Source of the DNA: Maratus speciosus
Taxonomy: Eukaryota > Arthropoda > Arachnida > Araneae > Salticidae
Length of the DNA: 64,000 nt
Reading direction: 5' to 3'
Assembly: GCA_963932465.1 (NCBI GenBank)
Contig: OZ010794.1
Coordinates: forward strand, 441,193,502-441,257,501
Numbering within the stretch: the stretch's first letter is position 1; the number at the start of each line of letters is the position of its first letter. Both the position numbers and the translations under genes were made by a program. Below the pieces are notes generated by a model that was given only the letters and a program-made list of their open reading frames with translations, was not told where the DNA came from and ran no database searches. Positions 1 to 11,574 of this stretch are shown one piece after another.

Positions 1-422
1 CCAAACTTTTTGATTGGCGGAGCCCTTTTTTGAATGAATTTCTATGGCGGAACCCCTGAAGCCTACCGCAACCTATGTTACAAGGTAATGTTTTTTAGGT
101 GTATTGCTACTGAGCACAGGAAAAGAGAATGAATAGTAATCTGAACAATTGTGCATTGTCCCAGAAATAAAATTATATTTTGAAACTTTTACTGTAATAC
201 TGGATATATTTTTAATAATCATCAATAGATGGAATTGTCAAACGTTTACAAACTTAAAAAACCTCAATACTCAAGAAATCTTAACATTTGCCTTACAATA
301 AATTTTACATTATAAGAGTGACAAACAATAGCGCATAAACGACCAAGGGGACTCTTCACTTACTTGAGAACTCCCGATCGGTAATGTTAAACCTATGGGT
401 AGGTTGTTTTCGAATTTCTCGT

Positions 423-575
423 TTAAATTTGAATATTTTTAAACCTTTTTTTTTTTGCATAGGATAGCTGCGGTCGATCTCTAATATGGGTATTTTTTAC
501 TTTTTCGATTTCGGTCGCAGATTTTTTTAATAAAGGTACTTTCACTTTCGGAATTGGCTTCGAAATTTTATTTGT
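423..575 (+). repeat. Single arm of the hairpin repeat family of 52-58 kb
   Basis: The segment carries the same ordered motifs as the repeat clusters at 52-58 kb: a T-run, GCATAGGATAGCTG, CGATCT, TTTTTTACTTTTTCGAT and CACTTTCGGAATTG. It is one arm only. On the minus strand it translates to a peptide resembling the open frames of those copies (KVKVPLLKK...EIEKVKN...QLSYAKKK). It therefore looks like a dispersed copy lying inside the old hAT element. Confidence 0.5.
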
Positions 576-817
576 ATACTTTTTGTTATCTGGTGTTCTT
601 TGCATTCCTTTTTAACAAGAAGGACGTAATCGATATCATCGTTTGGCTCAGAATCCGACCAATACACGTTTCGTCTTAATGAAGACGTTCGGCAAATGAA
701 ACAGAAATTGTGACAGATTTTCATTGCAATGATAGATATATTTATTTTATTTTACTAAGATATCGGTAAAATACGTAATTAGAATTCTCAATCTTCATTA
801 GCTTTGCCAGTTTAGAG

Positions 818-1490
818 TTATGGTTCTTCTAATATCACCTCTGCAATTACAACAATTGTATAAACGCTCTTCATAGACAATACCATCTTACTTCCGTATC
901 TTAGTAGGAGGGGCGGATGCCAGCATCCAATAATTTCATACATAAGCTTAAAAAGTTTGCTTTTAAGAGTTCGTGATTTTATATAGTTTACTATTTTAAT
1001 GGCAGCATTTAACCTTTTCATAAATTCAGAAGACATTTTCCAGGGGATAGCATGTATCTTTAAAGAACGTACAGATAGTGCTACGGTGCTTTATCATCTC
1101 TTTAACTTTTGCAGTGGCATTGTGATTTATCATTGCTTTCGCATCATTAGTGCATTCATGTTCATATGTGCTTTCCTATGTATTGATCAAAAAATATTTC
1201 GTTGCTTAGTGCGTTGGTTTGTCGTGATCTACAAAAAGTATGATATTGATAGCTTTGTGAAACCTCTTTCCAATTGGCGTTAGTAAGGAGCTTAATTTAA
1301 ATCAAGTTAATGTTCTCAAACACCATAATAATGGAAAAATCAATTTAAGTTCGGGCTGCCCGTTTCAAAATAGTCGGTTTAAAATCTTAACTTCCCTGGT
1401 CTGAACGGCATATTAGTATACGTAACTGAAAAATACTAACAAAACTGCTAATCCAGTGACGTCAATAGATTCATTCAATTAAAGAGCAAA
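818..1490 (-). pseudogene. hAT transposase remnant (ZBED/SCAND3-like)
   Basis: Two blocks on the minus strand resemble the catalytic core of hAT transposases of the ZBED5/SCAND3 type. Around 1413-1490 the translation reads FAL*LNESIDVTGLAVLLVF, like the family's 'DESTDVTGLAVLLVFVRY' strand that carries the first catalytic Asp region. At 818-1036 it reads KIVNYIKSRTLKSKLFKLMY, like the 'IVNFIKSRALNSRLFKLLCEE' helix that lies before the conserved RWLSRG motif; that motif is here disrupted by a frameshift. Stops and frameshifts separate the blocks, so no product is expected. The orientation agrees with the element's termini. Recognition is by eye. Confidence 0.6.
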
Positions 1491-2503
1491 TTTTGTATAT
1501 CTGAAGATGCTCTTGTGTTCTATTACGTCACCTATTATAGAGTTAATTAAAAAAAAATCAATTTGATAAGGAAATATTGACTCTAAATTAACAACATTTT
1601 CATAAAGCAAATTCCTGACAATATCAATATTATGAGACTTATCAAGAGTCTTTGCAATTATATGATCTTCGCAAATTCAAGCGACTCGGTAAATATCAGG
1701 TAAGCACCGACTTAACGCAACGGAGGCAACAGTGTATAACAAGACAAACTTCTATCACTAATTATAGAACATTATTTATGTCGTAATTAAGCACAGTGAT
1801 TAAACAGGACAAAAGGAAAAATTTAAAGTAATTGTAGAAATATATCTTACTGTCCATTTCACACCCGTGAAGTCTGCACCTATGTCCAGGACATAGATGC
1901 AGTTTATTATATACTGTATACCTATTATTTGTTTTAACAAGTGCTGTGATATATCCTTTTGAAGCATGCATAGATTACTTTGCCCTTCATATTAAAAAAA
2001 ATCAGGCGGTTTATCGTTCAAGTCAGACTAATTCCTTTCGGAATGATGACGTAGTCGGCATGAAACGTGGAGTCATTGGATAACAAACATTTCATCAAAT
2101 AACACGGAGAAGAAGAGTTGAGAAATTCAAATATCCAAAATATCCTTCAGAATACAATTTTTGGCTTTCTTACAGTAAATATACGTTTGTTTCTCTATTT
2201 ATTGCATTTTTTGATCGGAAAACGTAAAAATAGAGCATAAAATTAATATTTGCACCGGAAATATTTTGAAGAAAATAAAATTTAGTTAATTAAGAGTTCA
2301 GATAGTTGAAGATAGTTATCATCCATTTATAAATACCTTTGTAACAAAAGAATCTTTTTCCATTTTTGAAAAAACAAAAACTACTTTCTTTAAATGTGTT
2401 GGTTTCGTTCAAATTTTCATTTTTTTTCCTAAAGCGCGGCGGAGCCCCTGGAAAGTTCATGCGGAGCCCAAGGGCTCCGCGGAGCACACTTTGGGAACCT
2501 CTG

Positions 2504-3739
2504 GTCTAGTGCATTCCCAACGGTGGAAGATGACCTCTCCCCTTGTAAATTTCATGAATTACTTTTAACATTAACACGATATTTATTAAACTGATGAAAT
2601 CCATTTTCTAAAGTTACTTTTAAATTGACGCGATTTTTAATATACGGCTGTAGTGAGTAAACGTAAGTTGATGCTAAAAAAGAAGATTAATGTTCGAAAA
2701 AAGTGGTAACTGAGGTATAAAGAACGACCAGGTCCTGGGGGCCAGAGTGGTGCAAAGACTTCAAGGGGGGACAGGGACATAACTGGCATGTAGTTGGGCA
2801 TAAAGATATTGTTAATAGCTTTTAAAGTAATCGGAAGACGCTACAACTATGTTAAAGAAAATTGCAAGCAATTCGGAAATTTTTTAAAGAAGCTGCACCA
2901 AGGGCCCCAAGAAGGCGATTAATATTCAAAATTGGTGGTAGCTGAAGCCTGAGAATTTTTTTTTTGTCTCTCATATAGTGTCTGGAAGTCAAGAAGTTGT
3001 TAGAAAAAAAAGCTTCTGAATTGGACCATTTTTAAAGGAGCTGTAAAAGGGGGCCCAAATGGGGCCAATTGATAATTAAAACCAGGGCCCCTAACATGAA
3101 ACATGTTAAAATGTCTTAGTACTTAGCGCTTTAGATCTTCAGTTAGTTAAAATTAAGCATAGGAAATAATATGAATTATTTGTTAAAATAATATTTTAAA
3201 GAAATGGACAAAAAGGGGGTAAATGTTTGAAAAAGGGCCCTGGGGCCTCAATAAAAATATGAGGGTATTGGTCTGGGAAGAAGACTCAACTTTAAAATTA
3301 TGCACTGAGAAGCCCATAATAATATTCTTAAATAAACCGGAAATTTGTATCGCAGGTCGGTACAGAATGGGGCGGGGGAGGAGGTAGGAACTTTGCAAAT
3401 TACCAGGGCCCAACTCATGTTCAGTTGGAAAGTTGCGTAAAGTCAGTGGTTAAGGTTTTGAATTTTTATTTATCTCACGTTTTAAACTCTTTTATTCAAA
3501 ATTAATTGGTGAACTCAATTAAAATTGAATTATGTTTTTAATATTTTAAATTTTTATTTAAAATCTTTAGATGAAAAAGTAATTACAAATGTATCCGACA
3601 CTGTAACGCTGAAAAAGAAATAATAAAACTGCAAGCAAATATGCTATATAAATTTTTTTAAAAGTTACTATCCAACAAATTTATTTTCTAATAGAGTAAA
3701 GCCTGTTTATAACAGAATCGTCGGAACATTTTTTCACTA
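2504..3739. other. Gene-free stretch with divergent GGGCCC-rich repeat
   Basis: No gene is recognised. From about 2680 to 3420 phrases recur imperfectly: 'GATTAATNTTC...GTGGTA(A/G)CTGA', 'TTTTTAAAG(A/G)AGCTG' and runs around GGGCCC (2739, 2902, 3050, 3086, 3234, 3406). This suggests an old, diverged tandem or clustered repeat. The remainder (3430-3739) is AT-rich sequence without visible structure. Confidence 0.3.
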
Positions 3740-3963
3740 TAACCCTTTAAGACCCGATGTATTTGTAAACAAAGCTAGTCATGCCTGTAGGAAAGTAAAA
3801 CACGGACTACAACTGCTACCTGTTGATAAAAAATGATACTTTAACTCTATCTGCAAACCCGAACGATCGCTCGATTCGAGATTTTATTACAATTGATTCA
3901 GAAGCAAAAATTTAAATGAATGTCTAAAACGCACGATCGTGCGGGTTGGGTCTTAAACGGTTA
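3740..3963. mobile_element. Short MITE, piggyBac-type ends
   Basis: The ends TAACCCTTTAAGACCC and GGGTCTTAAACGGTTA are imperfect inverted repeats about 220 bp apart. The flanks (ATAA and TTAG) look like decayed TTAA sites. A shared 'CGATCGnnCG' motif occurs inside both halves. There is no coding content. The superfamily is an inference from the CCC start and the TTAA-like flank. Confidence 0.45.
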
Positions 3964-4036
3964 GATACCCTTCAAAGAAAAATAAAATCCTTAAAATAGA
4001 AAAAATCTACTAATTCAAATTTCAACTTTGCCCTAT

Positions 4037-4101
4037 CTAGTTTTGAACCTGGGTCTTTTCGTACAGAAAACCAAGGGGTTAAGCCACTACGCCACAACTG
4101 C
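4037..4101 (-). repeat. tRNA-derived SINE head (minus strand)
   Basis: Read on the minus strand the segment has an A-box-like TGGCGTAGTGGCTTAACCCC followed about 25 bases later by a B-box-like CCCAGGTTCAAAAC, the split pol III promoter of tRNA genes. The cloverleaf is imperfect, and an AT-rich tail continues toward lower coordinates, so a SINE is likelier than a tRNA gene. Confidence 0.5.
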
Positions 4102-4109
4102 TATGTAAA

Positions 4110-4986
4110 GTTTAGTAAATTAACATTCCATATCAGAGCGTAAATAGTTTCTGCCTTTATTTTTTGTCCGTGTCGCATCGGTTTCATTAGCATAATAAAA
4201 TAAATTATTGTTGTTGTCCGAATTCTCTGAAATTTTAATGGATCGTAAATATTACTAAAACCAACCCCTTTTTAAAATTTCATAAAAAAATATGCATATT
4301 TTAGAGGATAAACATTTAACCGAAATGTAAATCATCTTTATGAGGCGGAAAGTGACCTGCATTTGGCGGTGTATTTGAAAGGGTTAAAATTCAAATTTTT
4401 AAAAACCAATTACACCATGGTTTTGAAGAAGGATTCAGCTTTATAATCATATATTTGACTTGTCAGTACCTTTAAAATTGCATCCTGGGGAGGTGTTGTA
4501 ATAAGGGAGAAAAACGTTTTTCAGAAAAACAATCCTTTTTTAACTTTTTTTTTCAGGGGGTTAATTGCGATATATTTTTTAATTGATCGCAGCATTTGAG
4601 GCTTAAGAGTACATACAATATTTCAGAACATGTCTTCCGTTTTAAACTTTACTAAGCTGTTTGGACGATGTTAGTTAATAAATAATGACAAAATACCCCC
4701 AAAATATTTTTTACCGTTCTTCATTTGCATATCAGTGCATGCGTCAGAGATATTCCCTTCCGAAATGGATTTTTTAATCAAAGTGAGTGACGGTTGATAA
4801 TTAATTACTCAGCTGTTAATTAAAATTTTTAAATTCTGAAGGTATGGTGCATCATAAGACACTTTGGGCTAGCCTCAAAAAAATTTTGAGCCTCGTACGT
4901 TCCGTAGATTTTGCTAACCATCGCACACAGACAGACAGAGAGATTTGTTCTTTTATTAGTATAGATAAAAGTAGAGTACCCTTAAG
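4110..4986. other. Gene-free stretch, AT-rich
   Basis: No gene is seen. The segment 4915-4966 (CACACAGACAGACAGAGAG followed by TTTTATTAGTATAGATA) resembles the 3' ends left by arthropod non-LTR retrotransposons, so the stretch just before it is probably a LINE or SINE 3' tail. Nothing else is recognised. Confidence 0.3.
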
Positions 4987-5863
4987 TTCGGCTCTGTTTC
5001 ATGTCAATATTACCGTCATGCTAAAACTACCTGTCATTGTTCAGATACAGGCACACAGTGTGCAGGAGTCGGCCATGACAGTAAATCTTGTAGATAAGCT
5101 GAATGCTGCACAAATTGTAAAGGTGACCATGCATCCTACTCTCACTCTTGTCTGAAATGGATCCATGAAAGAGAAATTTTTACTCTTAAAATAACTCAAA
5201 AACTTTCGTAACCCTGAAGCTCGCAAACTTGTTGAATCCAGAATCCCATCTGTAGGAGTTTCATGCTTTAGTTTACTCAAATAACCTTCAAAATCTGTAA
5301 CGCACATAAGTACCCAAACTCCAACCCTCTTTCTACCAAATATTTCGCCTGTGACACTACCATCTAGCACAATAAGAAGAAAAAAAAAAAACATAATATG
5401 TACTCTACCTGTAATACAAGATTTATGGCCACGTTATAACTTTTGTTACAATCATCAATCAGAACCTGTTACTTTGATCCTGCTATACATTACTATTCTT
5501 TTGTTGGTCAGTCATAAAACTTTTAAGTCAATCTAAAAAGCCAATCAAACATGAGCCTGAGCAAACTTCTGCGTCATTTACAAGCAAATTGCAAAAACCT
5601 GATGTTTCTCCAACACAAAAGGAAAACAAAAATTTTGTGCACAGAAGGAGTAAATGAAAACCTTAACTCAAACCTCTTCACAGTAGAAAAATGTGAAGGA
5701 AAAAACAAGAATTCATATCTTGATCCATCACTTGCAACTAAGGATTCCAAACAGCTGCTCTACTATGTGGAAGAAAGAGGCTATGAAATCTGACTCTTAC
5801 AGTTATGACTCTGATGCAAATGAAGAAAATACTGTTTTTGAGGAATTTGAGCTTATGTGATTT
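4987..5863 (+). pseudogene. LINE ORF1 (gag-like) relic with CCHC zinc knuckles, Jockey-like
   Basis: The plus-strand translation contains three successive zinc-knuckle-like units typical of ORF1 of Jockey/I-type LINEs: CQYYRHAKTTC, CAGVGHDSKSC and CTNCKGDHASYSHSC, the last followed by LKWIHEREI. After a frameshift comes the usual downstream block NPEARKLVESRIPSVGVS (about 5208-5262). A later piece (about 5551-5863) ends SYDSDANEENTVFEEFELM and a stop, followed by an AATAAA-like signal and a T-run at 5941-5962. A stop within the second knuckle and several frame changes show that it is dead. Its N-terminus and ORF2 are absent. It lies upstream of the recognised dynactin exons in the same orientation, probably within an intron. 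Confidence 0.65.
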
Positions 5864-6536
5864 TACATTGTTTTTTTTAAAAAATAATCTGTGGTTTTAA
5901 TAAACCTCTTTTTATGCTGTATTATTTGGACATTTTGTACTTTTTTTTTTTTTTTTTTTTTTACTAGTTGTTACTTTACAGATTGTACAGATTTTAACTG
6001 TACAAATTGTGTGGTATTACATGGTAATTATGTGGTAAGTATTTTATTACAACTTCATTAAATGATTTTAATTGGATATGTCATCACATTACTTTTTTCA
6101 TTAAACTGAGTTGTTTCATTCATCTCTTTTTTATGACAAGGTTTTGGGATCACTTTTTAAATATAATTCTATATTTTTGTTTTAACCTTTTTTGGTGCAG
6201 CATGTCCTTAAAGGGGTGTACCATTAAACCCCAATCAGCCAATCAATATGGATGAAGCAATAATACTTTCTGAATATTAGATAGGGCAACAATGTATCTT
6301 TTAGATAAATAATTATACTATCCTTTCATCAAATAAAAGCAGTTCACAGTAATTTGCACATTGCATGTGCAGTGATACTGGCTTTTACCTGTCTGGCACA
6401 ATGCTTGGTTTGAAACATACATAGTTTTATTTCTATTTTATGAGGCATTTATTATTTGACATTTTTTTTTCAGGTCCCCCCCCCCCCCCCCCTAGAATAA
6501 CCATTGTAACTTTTAAAAAAATACTTACTTTTTCAG

Positions 6537-6595
6537 GAGTTCCTTCGCTTTTTCCGAAACTCCTTGATGTGATTCAGGCCCAAAAGACTCTTCAG
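6537..6595 (+). CDS. DCTN3: Dynactin subunit 3 (p24), internal exon
   Basis: The exon is preceded by TTACTTTTTCAG and followed by the donor GTAATC. After two bases completing a split codon it encodes VPSLFPKLLDVIQAQKTLQ, which aligns with the '[20 protein letters not shown]' helix before the C-terminal part of dynactin p24. Dynactin p24 is a small coiled-coil subunit of the shoulder/sidearm of the dynactin complex, the dynein cofactor for microtubule-based transport. The exon ends on a codon boundary and joins in frame to 12606. Exons for the first half of the protein were not found upstream and may lie outside the window. A 16-C run (about 6477-6492) lies about 45 bp upstream. Confidence 0.7.
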
Positions 6596-7886
6596 GTAAT
6601 CCTTATCTGCATGTCAAGCATATTGCTAATGCTCTTTATATATTTTTTGTTAAACTAAATGCAACCACAAAAGTGCCAAAAGTCATAGAGATATTATTTG
6701 AGACCATCTTTAGCTAGACAAAGTATATCAACTAGACATACTCAACTAGTTAGCTAAAATTACTAGATATTTCAAGTAACTAAACATATTAAGTCTGAAT
6801 CAGAAAAAAAAAAAAGACTTTTAAAATCAGACATTCAATAAACTAAAACACACATTAATATTATAAAATAAATTATTGTAGATGTTTCAAGCTTTATACT
6901 TACAAGCTCCCCATCAGTACAAATGTCAATCGAAACAGTGAAGGAAATTGGGAAAAAAAAGGTAGGCGACAAATGACGACTACTGTAAATATCTTAGGCA
7001 TCAAATTGAAATTTTTAGTTGCAATTTCTAAAATTCATTTTTAACATTACTGTAATATTGTATGTTACTTTTTAGAAAATAATAAATACTTGTTTTTATT
7101 TAAAATTATTGAAGTTCTTAAATCTCCAAGATTATAACAATTGAAGAAACTAAAAATCGATGTAAAGCATTTTTAATTATTAATATATTTAGAAAGGAAT
7201 AGAAAAATGCACTTAATCATGTAAAACAAAATTAAAACTTGATAGCAAACCAAAAACAAAGGTACACTTTTTTTTTTTTTGCTAACCGTTAAATAAATGT
7301 AAAAAAAAATAGTTGCCAAACTTGACGACTAAGGATAATTTTGTAATCTTCAAATGCAATAATTTAGTTGCATTTGACGACTAACGACCACTAATTTCAA
7401 ACACTGAATCAAAAACCAAAGTTATTGTTTACATATGTTCACATTAAAAATATACATTTGAAATAGTAAATTAGTATGGAGTGTCCGTTACAGTAAGACC
7501 ACTGTGGTCCTCCAATTTTTATTTATGTTTTTCATTTAGTTCACACTTACTTCTTTTTCCCTCTTTCTAGTTGTTGCAAATGATAATAACCTGTTTAGTC
7601 AATATCTGGAAGTATTAATTTAGTGAAAGATAGTACTATTGGAAAGGGAGGGATAATTGTGCGGAGGAAGAGATTTTCCAATCTTGAAGTTTAGATTACA
7701 AATTATTTTCACTTTCAAACATTTCAAAAAGTATCTAAGTAAAAATATAAACTGCTATCTTATTTGATAAAAACTCATTTTTTTTTTCAAAAATATTGTA
7801 TTTTTTTTAGTACAAAACTCCCAGCCCATTTGAAAAAATGACTAGGCCTATAAATCTGACAACTCTGGTAAAGTAACATTGACAAA
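6596..7886. other. Intron sequence, no recognisable feature
   Basis: AT-rich intronic sequence between the first recognised dynactin exon and the hAT insertion. Recurrent short phrases around 'GACGACTA' (6967-6985, 7324-7330, 7376-7390) hint at an old repeat. No exon or inverted repeat is evident. Confidence 0.3.
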
Positions 7887-8256
7887 CAGGGTTAGAAATT
7901 AGCGCTCTTTACTTATCAAATCAGGGTTGTTAAAAATCATGTTTTTTTTTTTTTTGTTTTGTTTTTTATAACAAAAAATTGGATTAATTTGATTTCAATT
8001 GGATTTTTTTTATTGATATTTTTTGTGTACTGTACATGTATTTGTTTATTTTCTCTGTATAGATTTACACATTTATGTTCATTTCCTTACAATTCCTATA
8101 TACGAATTCAAGATAAATTTAAAAAAAAAAAATAATAATTGTTGCAAATAAAGTCAGATGATTCACTTAAAATTGCATTATTCTACTATTAAATTTAAAT
8201 TGTTATACCTATGTGTTGTGTCCGTAAATTTCTAGTTAATTTAAAAGTTAATAAAT

Positions 8257-8326
8257 TTATCATGTAATAATATATATATAATATATATTCATGTAATAAT
8301 ATATATAATATATATTCATGTAATAA
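8257..8326. repeat. Short tandem AT-rich repeat
   Basis: The phrase 'CATGTAATAATATATA..TATATATT' occurs twice in tandem and is followed by a third CATGTAATAA. The period is about 31 bp. Confidence 0.6.
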
Positions 8327-9404
8327 ATACAGTAAAAAATGCTAAATATATATGTGTAATTCAACCAAAGCAAATTTACTAATGTTATCTTTATCATGTA
8401 GATTGCAAGTTTATTTGTGTTTTTTCATTCTTGTTACAATCTCCATCTTTTCTACACTACATGATTTGCATATTGCTATCACACCTTTTCCAGAAACAGT
8501 ATTTTATTTCTGTAAAATAAAGCTATATTGGATCTTTCTTTCCAGCCATTTTTCTTACATATCAAATCAACAAATCCAAAAACTCTTTTTTATGTACCTA
8601 GTATTAGTAAATGGTATTCTTGTCCCAACTTGTGATTCACACTATACTATACTAATTACTCACAAAGCAGTTACCAGATGCAAGGTAATCACATAACTAA
8701 AAACATGAAGCTATCAATTGTCTGTGTTATCTAACCCTCAGCCATTGACAGTTTCAGCAATCAACCATGCTTACTTGACAGTAAGAATGACTGCTTAGCT
8801 TAGAAGTAAGGCACAATAACATTTCTTTTCTTTTCTATGCAGTAAGCAATGAATTCTATGAAAACGAATGGGAAAGGGATCAATCACAGGGATTAAAAGT
8901 ATCTTCATTTATAGAAGAAATATGAATTCTATAATTCTGTGTCAGACACACAGTCCAAATATTTATTGTTTCAATTAGGCCAAGTATTGATCATATGATA
9001 TGATCACTCAACATATGGAATATTGTAATTTGCAGTTTTAAGCAACTAAACATAAAAGAAACGTGTGCATTATGTATAATCTGCTTTAGAAGAAGAAAAC
9101 TTGCCACTGAAAATACTATAATATTAAATACTTTTATATTAAATAAATTTAACTTTAGCTTCAGCATCTAACTTGCAAAAATGAAGTGATCATTTGAGAA
9201 AGAAAAAGTTTAAAAATGAGAGAGCTTTTATCAATATTTTTGGGGAATGCATTATGGATAGATAATATTTTTAATGCAGTATTGCATTACTTTCATAAAA
9301 TAATAGTATATTTTCAATTTATAAAAGTTTTATTTAACTTTATTATAAGGTAATTTATAAGCTGATGTGAATGATGACCTTTATTTTAACATAAATATTT
9401 AATT

Positions 9405-9690
9405 TGTTACTTATTCAGCCTGTAAATGGTCAGCACACCTGTCTGCCACGCTACAGGTCATGAGTTCTGCTCCCGGCTGGGCAAGGTTCACTCAACCTTT
9501 CATCCCTGCGGCGTCGATAAAATGAGTACCAAGCTTGCTTGGGATCTAAACACCGAGGGTCTCACGTTGGGTTGACCACATGGCCAAGGCAGATGCTGCA
9601 TAGCACCTCGGGGCCCAGGGTCAAGTAAACAGAGTTGGGCACTGTAGGCCCTGATCCACTGTAGGCATGGATCGTACAGCCACAGGTTTA
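9405..9690 (+). repeat. tRNA-Gly-derived SINE
   Basis: The head has an A-box-like ATGGTCAGCACACCTG, an anticodon-loop-like CTGCCAC as in tRNA-Gly(GCC), and a degenerate B-box GGTCATGAGTTCTGCTCC. A tRNA-unrelated body follows (GGGCAAGGTTCACTCAACC and onward to the GTAGGC...GTACAGCC region). Its GC content is well above the surroundings. It sits in the intron of the dynactin gene in the same orientation. Confidence 0.6.
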
Positions 9691-10137
9691 GTTTTTATTC
9701 AGTCTGTAAATATCAGTGTTAAAAAAAAAACTGATTTAAAGATTTAAAAAAATCATCTGATTTAAATCATACAGCCCTGCGCCAAATGCAACTAAATTAT
9801 TCATTTCATGACCATAAAATTATGCCTAGCCGTCAAATGTGACTCCTAGCTTTCTTTCACTTCAATTTTTGTTTAACAAACGCTCTCATTCATACTTTAG
9901 CGTAAGTTTTCTCCCCTACTGTATGCACTTCAAGAGCATCAGTTTTCGATAAAAGGTCGGAAAACGACACATGTCTTAGACTCCCTTGCATCTGTCAATC
10001 ACCTCTAAGTTGACTTCATTTTAACCAGTGACTCATAAAACTGACTTAGAGATTATGCTCCTAAAATTCTTGTACACTTTGTTTGAAAGCGTGGTTCAAA
10101 ACTGAAGTTTCAATTCAATGCAGAGCAGATTTATAGC

Positions 10138-10366
10138 TTGGAGATGAGCGTGTGTTGTAAAATTGCGAAAAACAATGTATCATCCTACTTTACATTATCA
10201 TTTGGAAGTAAACGTTTGAAGAGAAGTGAAGAAAAGATAGAACTGCTGAATTTTAGCAATGCGAAGTCTAGAACAATTCACAAAGAAGTGAGAAATTCAA
10301 CTTTTATGAAATGGAAGAAAGGGCACCCATGGCTCATTCAAGATGATAGTTTGTTACTATGCACAT
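10138..10366 (+). pseudogene. hAT transposase N-terminus, interrupted by foldback element
   Basis: The frame starts at ATG 10138 and reads ...RTIHKEVRNSTFMKWKKGHP followed by WLIQDDSLLLCTL, the layout of the N-terminal BED-type zinc finger region of hAT transposases (basic stretch, then F..W...HPWL....LLCTLC). The frame stops being transposase-like at TGCACAT, where the TAGCCCAGTGG terminus of a foldback element begins (10367). The rest of the transposase is missing. This element's own termini are at 7887 and 12435. Confidence 0.5.
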
Positions 10367-11406
10367 TAGCCCAGTGGTTAGGGGTTGAATTCGGAATTAA
10401 TTAGGGGAAAGCTGGAAATTGTTTTAATCCCTGCTGTTTAGGTCTAGAATGAATATGCTATGTTTTCCCCCTCGTACTAGGTGAGCGTTAGGAAATATGT
10501 ACAGAATTATAGTAAAAAAACACGTTTTTTTGCATACCATAACAATATCTCAAAACAGCTAACTCTGTCAAAAACCTTGTCAGTACTAAGGTTGTAGAGC
10601 TTAAAATTCTGAGTAAAATGAGTACCTACACTCAATACTTATGTTGAATATTTAGGTCACAATTCTACTTCAAAGTTTTAGACCCATCATCAGGGGGATG
10701 ACCTCAGAATTAATTAGGAGAAAACTGGAAATTATTTTAATCCCTTCAGTTTAGGTCTAAAATGAACATACTATGTTTTCTTCCTCGTACTTGGGTGAAT
10801 GTTAGAAAATATGTACATATTTATTTTCGAAAAACACATTTTTTTTAGTTTCCTTAACAATATCTCAAAACAGCTATTCTATAAAAAACATTGTCAATAC
10901 AAATATTGTAGAACTTAAAATTCTGAATAAAATGAGCACCATCATTAATATTTTTGTTCAACATTAAGGTCGCAATTCTATTTCAAAATTTTGCCTTAAT
11001 CACTAATCAATAGCTTGAAGCCAGGAGAGACCAAGGTAACTTAAGAATATCTCAAAATAGCTAACTCTATCAAAAACATTGTTAGTACAAAGGTTATAGA
11101 GCCTAAAATTCTGAGTAAAATGATTACCTACACTTAATATTTTTATTCAATATTAAGGCCGCAATTTGAGATATTGTTAAGTTAACTTGGTCTCTCCTAG
11201 CTTCAAGCTCTTGATTTGAAAAATTTTGAAATAGAATTGTGACCTTAATGTTGAACAAAAATATTAATGATGGTACTCATTTTATTCAGATTTTTAAGCT
11301 CTACAACATTTGTATTGACAATGTTTTTTATAGAGTTAGCTGTTTTGAGATATTGTTAAGGAAACTAAAAAAAATGTGTTTTTCGATAATAAATATATAC
11401 ATATTT
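10367..11406. mobile_element. Foldback element, copy 1, truncated
   Basis: It begins TAGCCCAGTGGTTAGGGG and contains the same modules as the complete copy at 15267-16759: two direct copies of a roughly 330-bp module ('CCCTTCAGTTTAGGTCTA', 'ATATGTACA', 'CAATATCTCAAAACAGCTA', 'CATTGTCA.TAC'), followed by inverted copies from about 11160. It stops at ...ACATATTT where mariner sequence begins, so the distal part of the right arm is missing. Confidence 0.6.
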
Positions 11407-11574
11407 GGTCTAGGAATTAATTTGTGCGGTTTTACAAGAGATGGCATAACTAGCGTATTGTCCCATAGTTTCGTTTGTTCAAACATGCATTTAAAACTAC
11501 TGTTATTGCGCATCCAGTTTAGTATATGCCATTTAGTTTAAGCGTAAACAACAACAATTTTTATCCAACTGAAA

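Larger units (their letters stand above)
1..2503 (-). mobile_element. Degenerate hAT transposon, left end cut by window
   Basis: The right end reads ...TTTGGGAACCTCTG at 2503, the reverse of the CAGAGGTTCCCAAA terminus common in hAT elements with ZBED-like transposases. The window opens with CCAAACTTTTTGATTGGCGG, which fits the same terminus from the other side with its first bases missing. Both ends carry 'GGCGGAGCCC'-like subterminal motifs (9-30 and about 2437-2490). Transposase remnants on the minus strand lie in between. The 8-bp target duplication cannot be checked because the left flank is outside the window. Confidence 0.6.
7922..9779. mobile_element. hAT-like nonautonomous element nested near the 5' end
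   Basis: The left end CAGGGTTGTTAAAAATCATG and the right end ...TTTAAATCATACAGCCCTG are related inverted termini of the hAT style. The flanks TATCAAAT and CGCCAAAT agree at the last five positions and differ by transitions at the first three. No transposase reading frame is seen. It holds a SINE at about 9405-9690. Confidence 0.4.

Noticed and set aside
2960..3030. Coiled-coil-like peptide CLEVKKLLEKKASELDHF as an upstream dynactin exon
   Set aside because: It lies in a recurring GGGCCC-rich repeat, ends in a stop and does not align with p24.
4844..5155. 103-codon plus ORF
   Set aside because: It is the wrong frame over the LINE ORF1 relic; the zinc knuckles are read in another frame.
5041..5394. 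117-codon minus ORF
   Set aside because: It is the antisense shadow of the LINE ORF1 relic.
5980..6050. Possible exon between ACAG and GTAAGT (6000-6035)
   Set aside because: The splice-like signals are present, but the peptide does not fit dynactin p24 or any family recognised and lies just behind the LINE relic.
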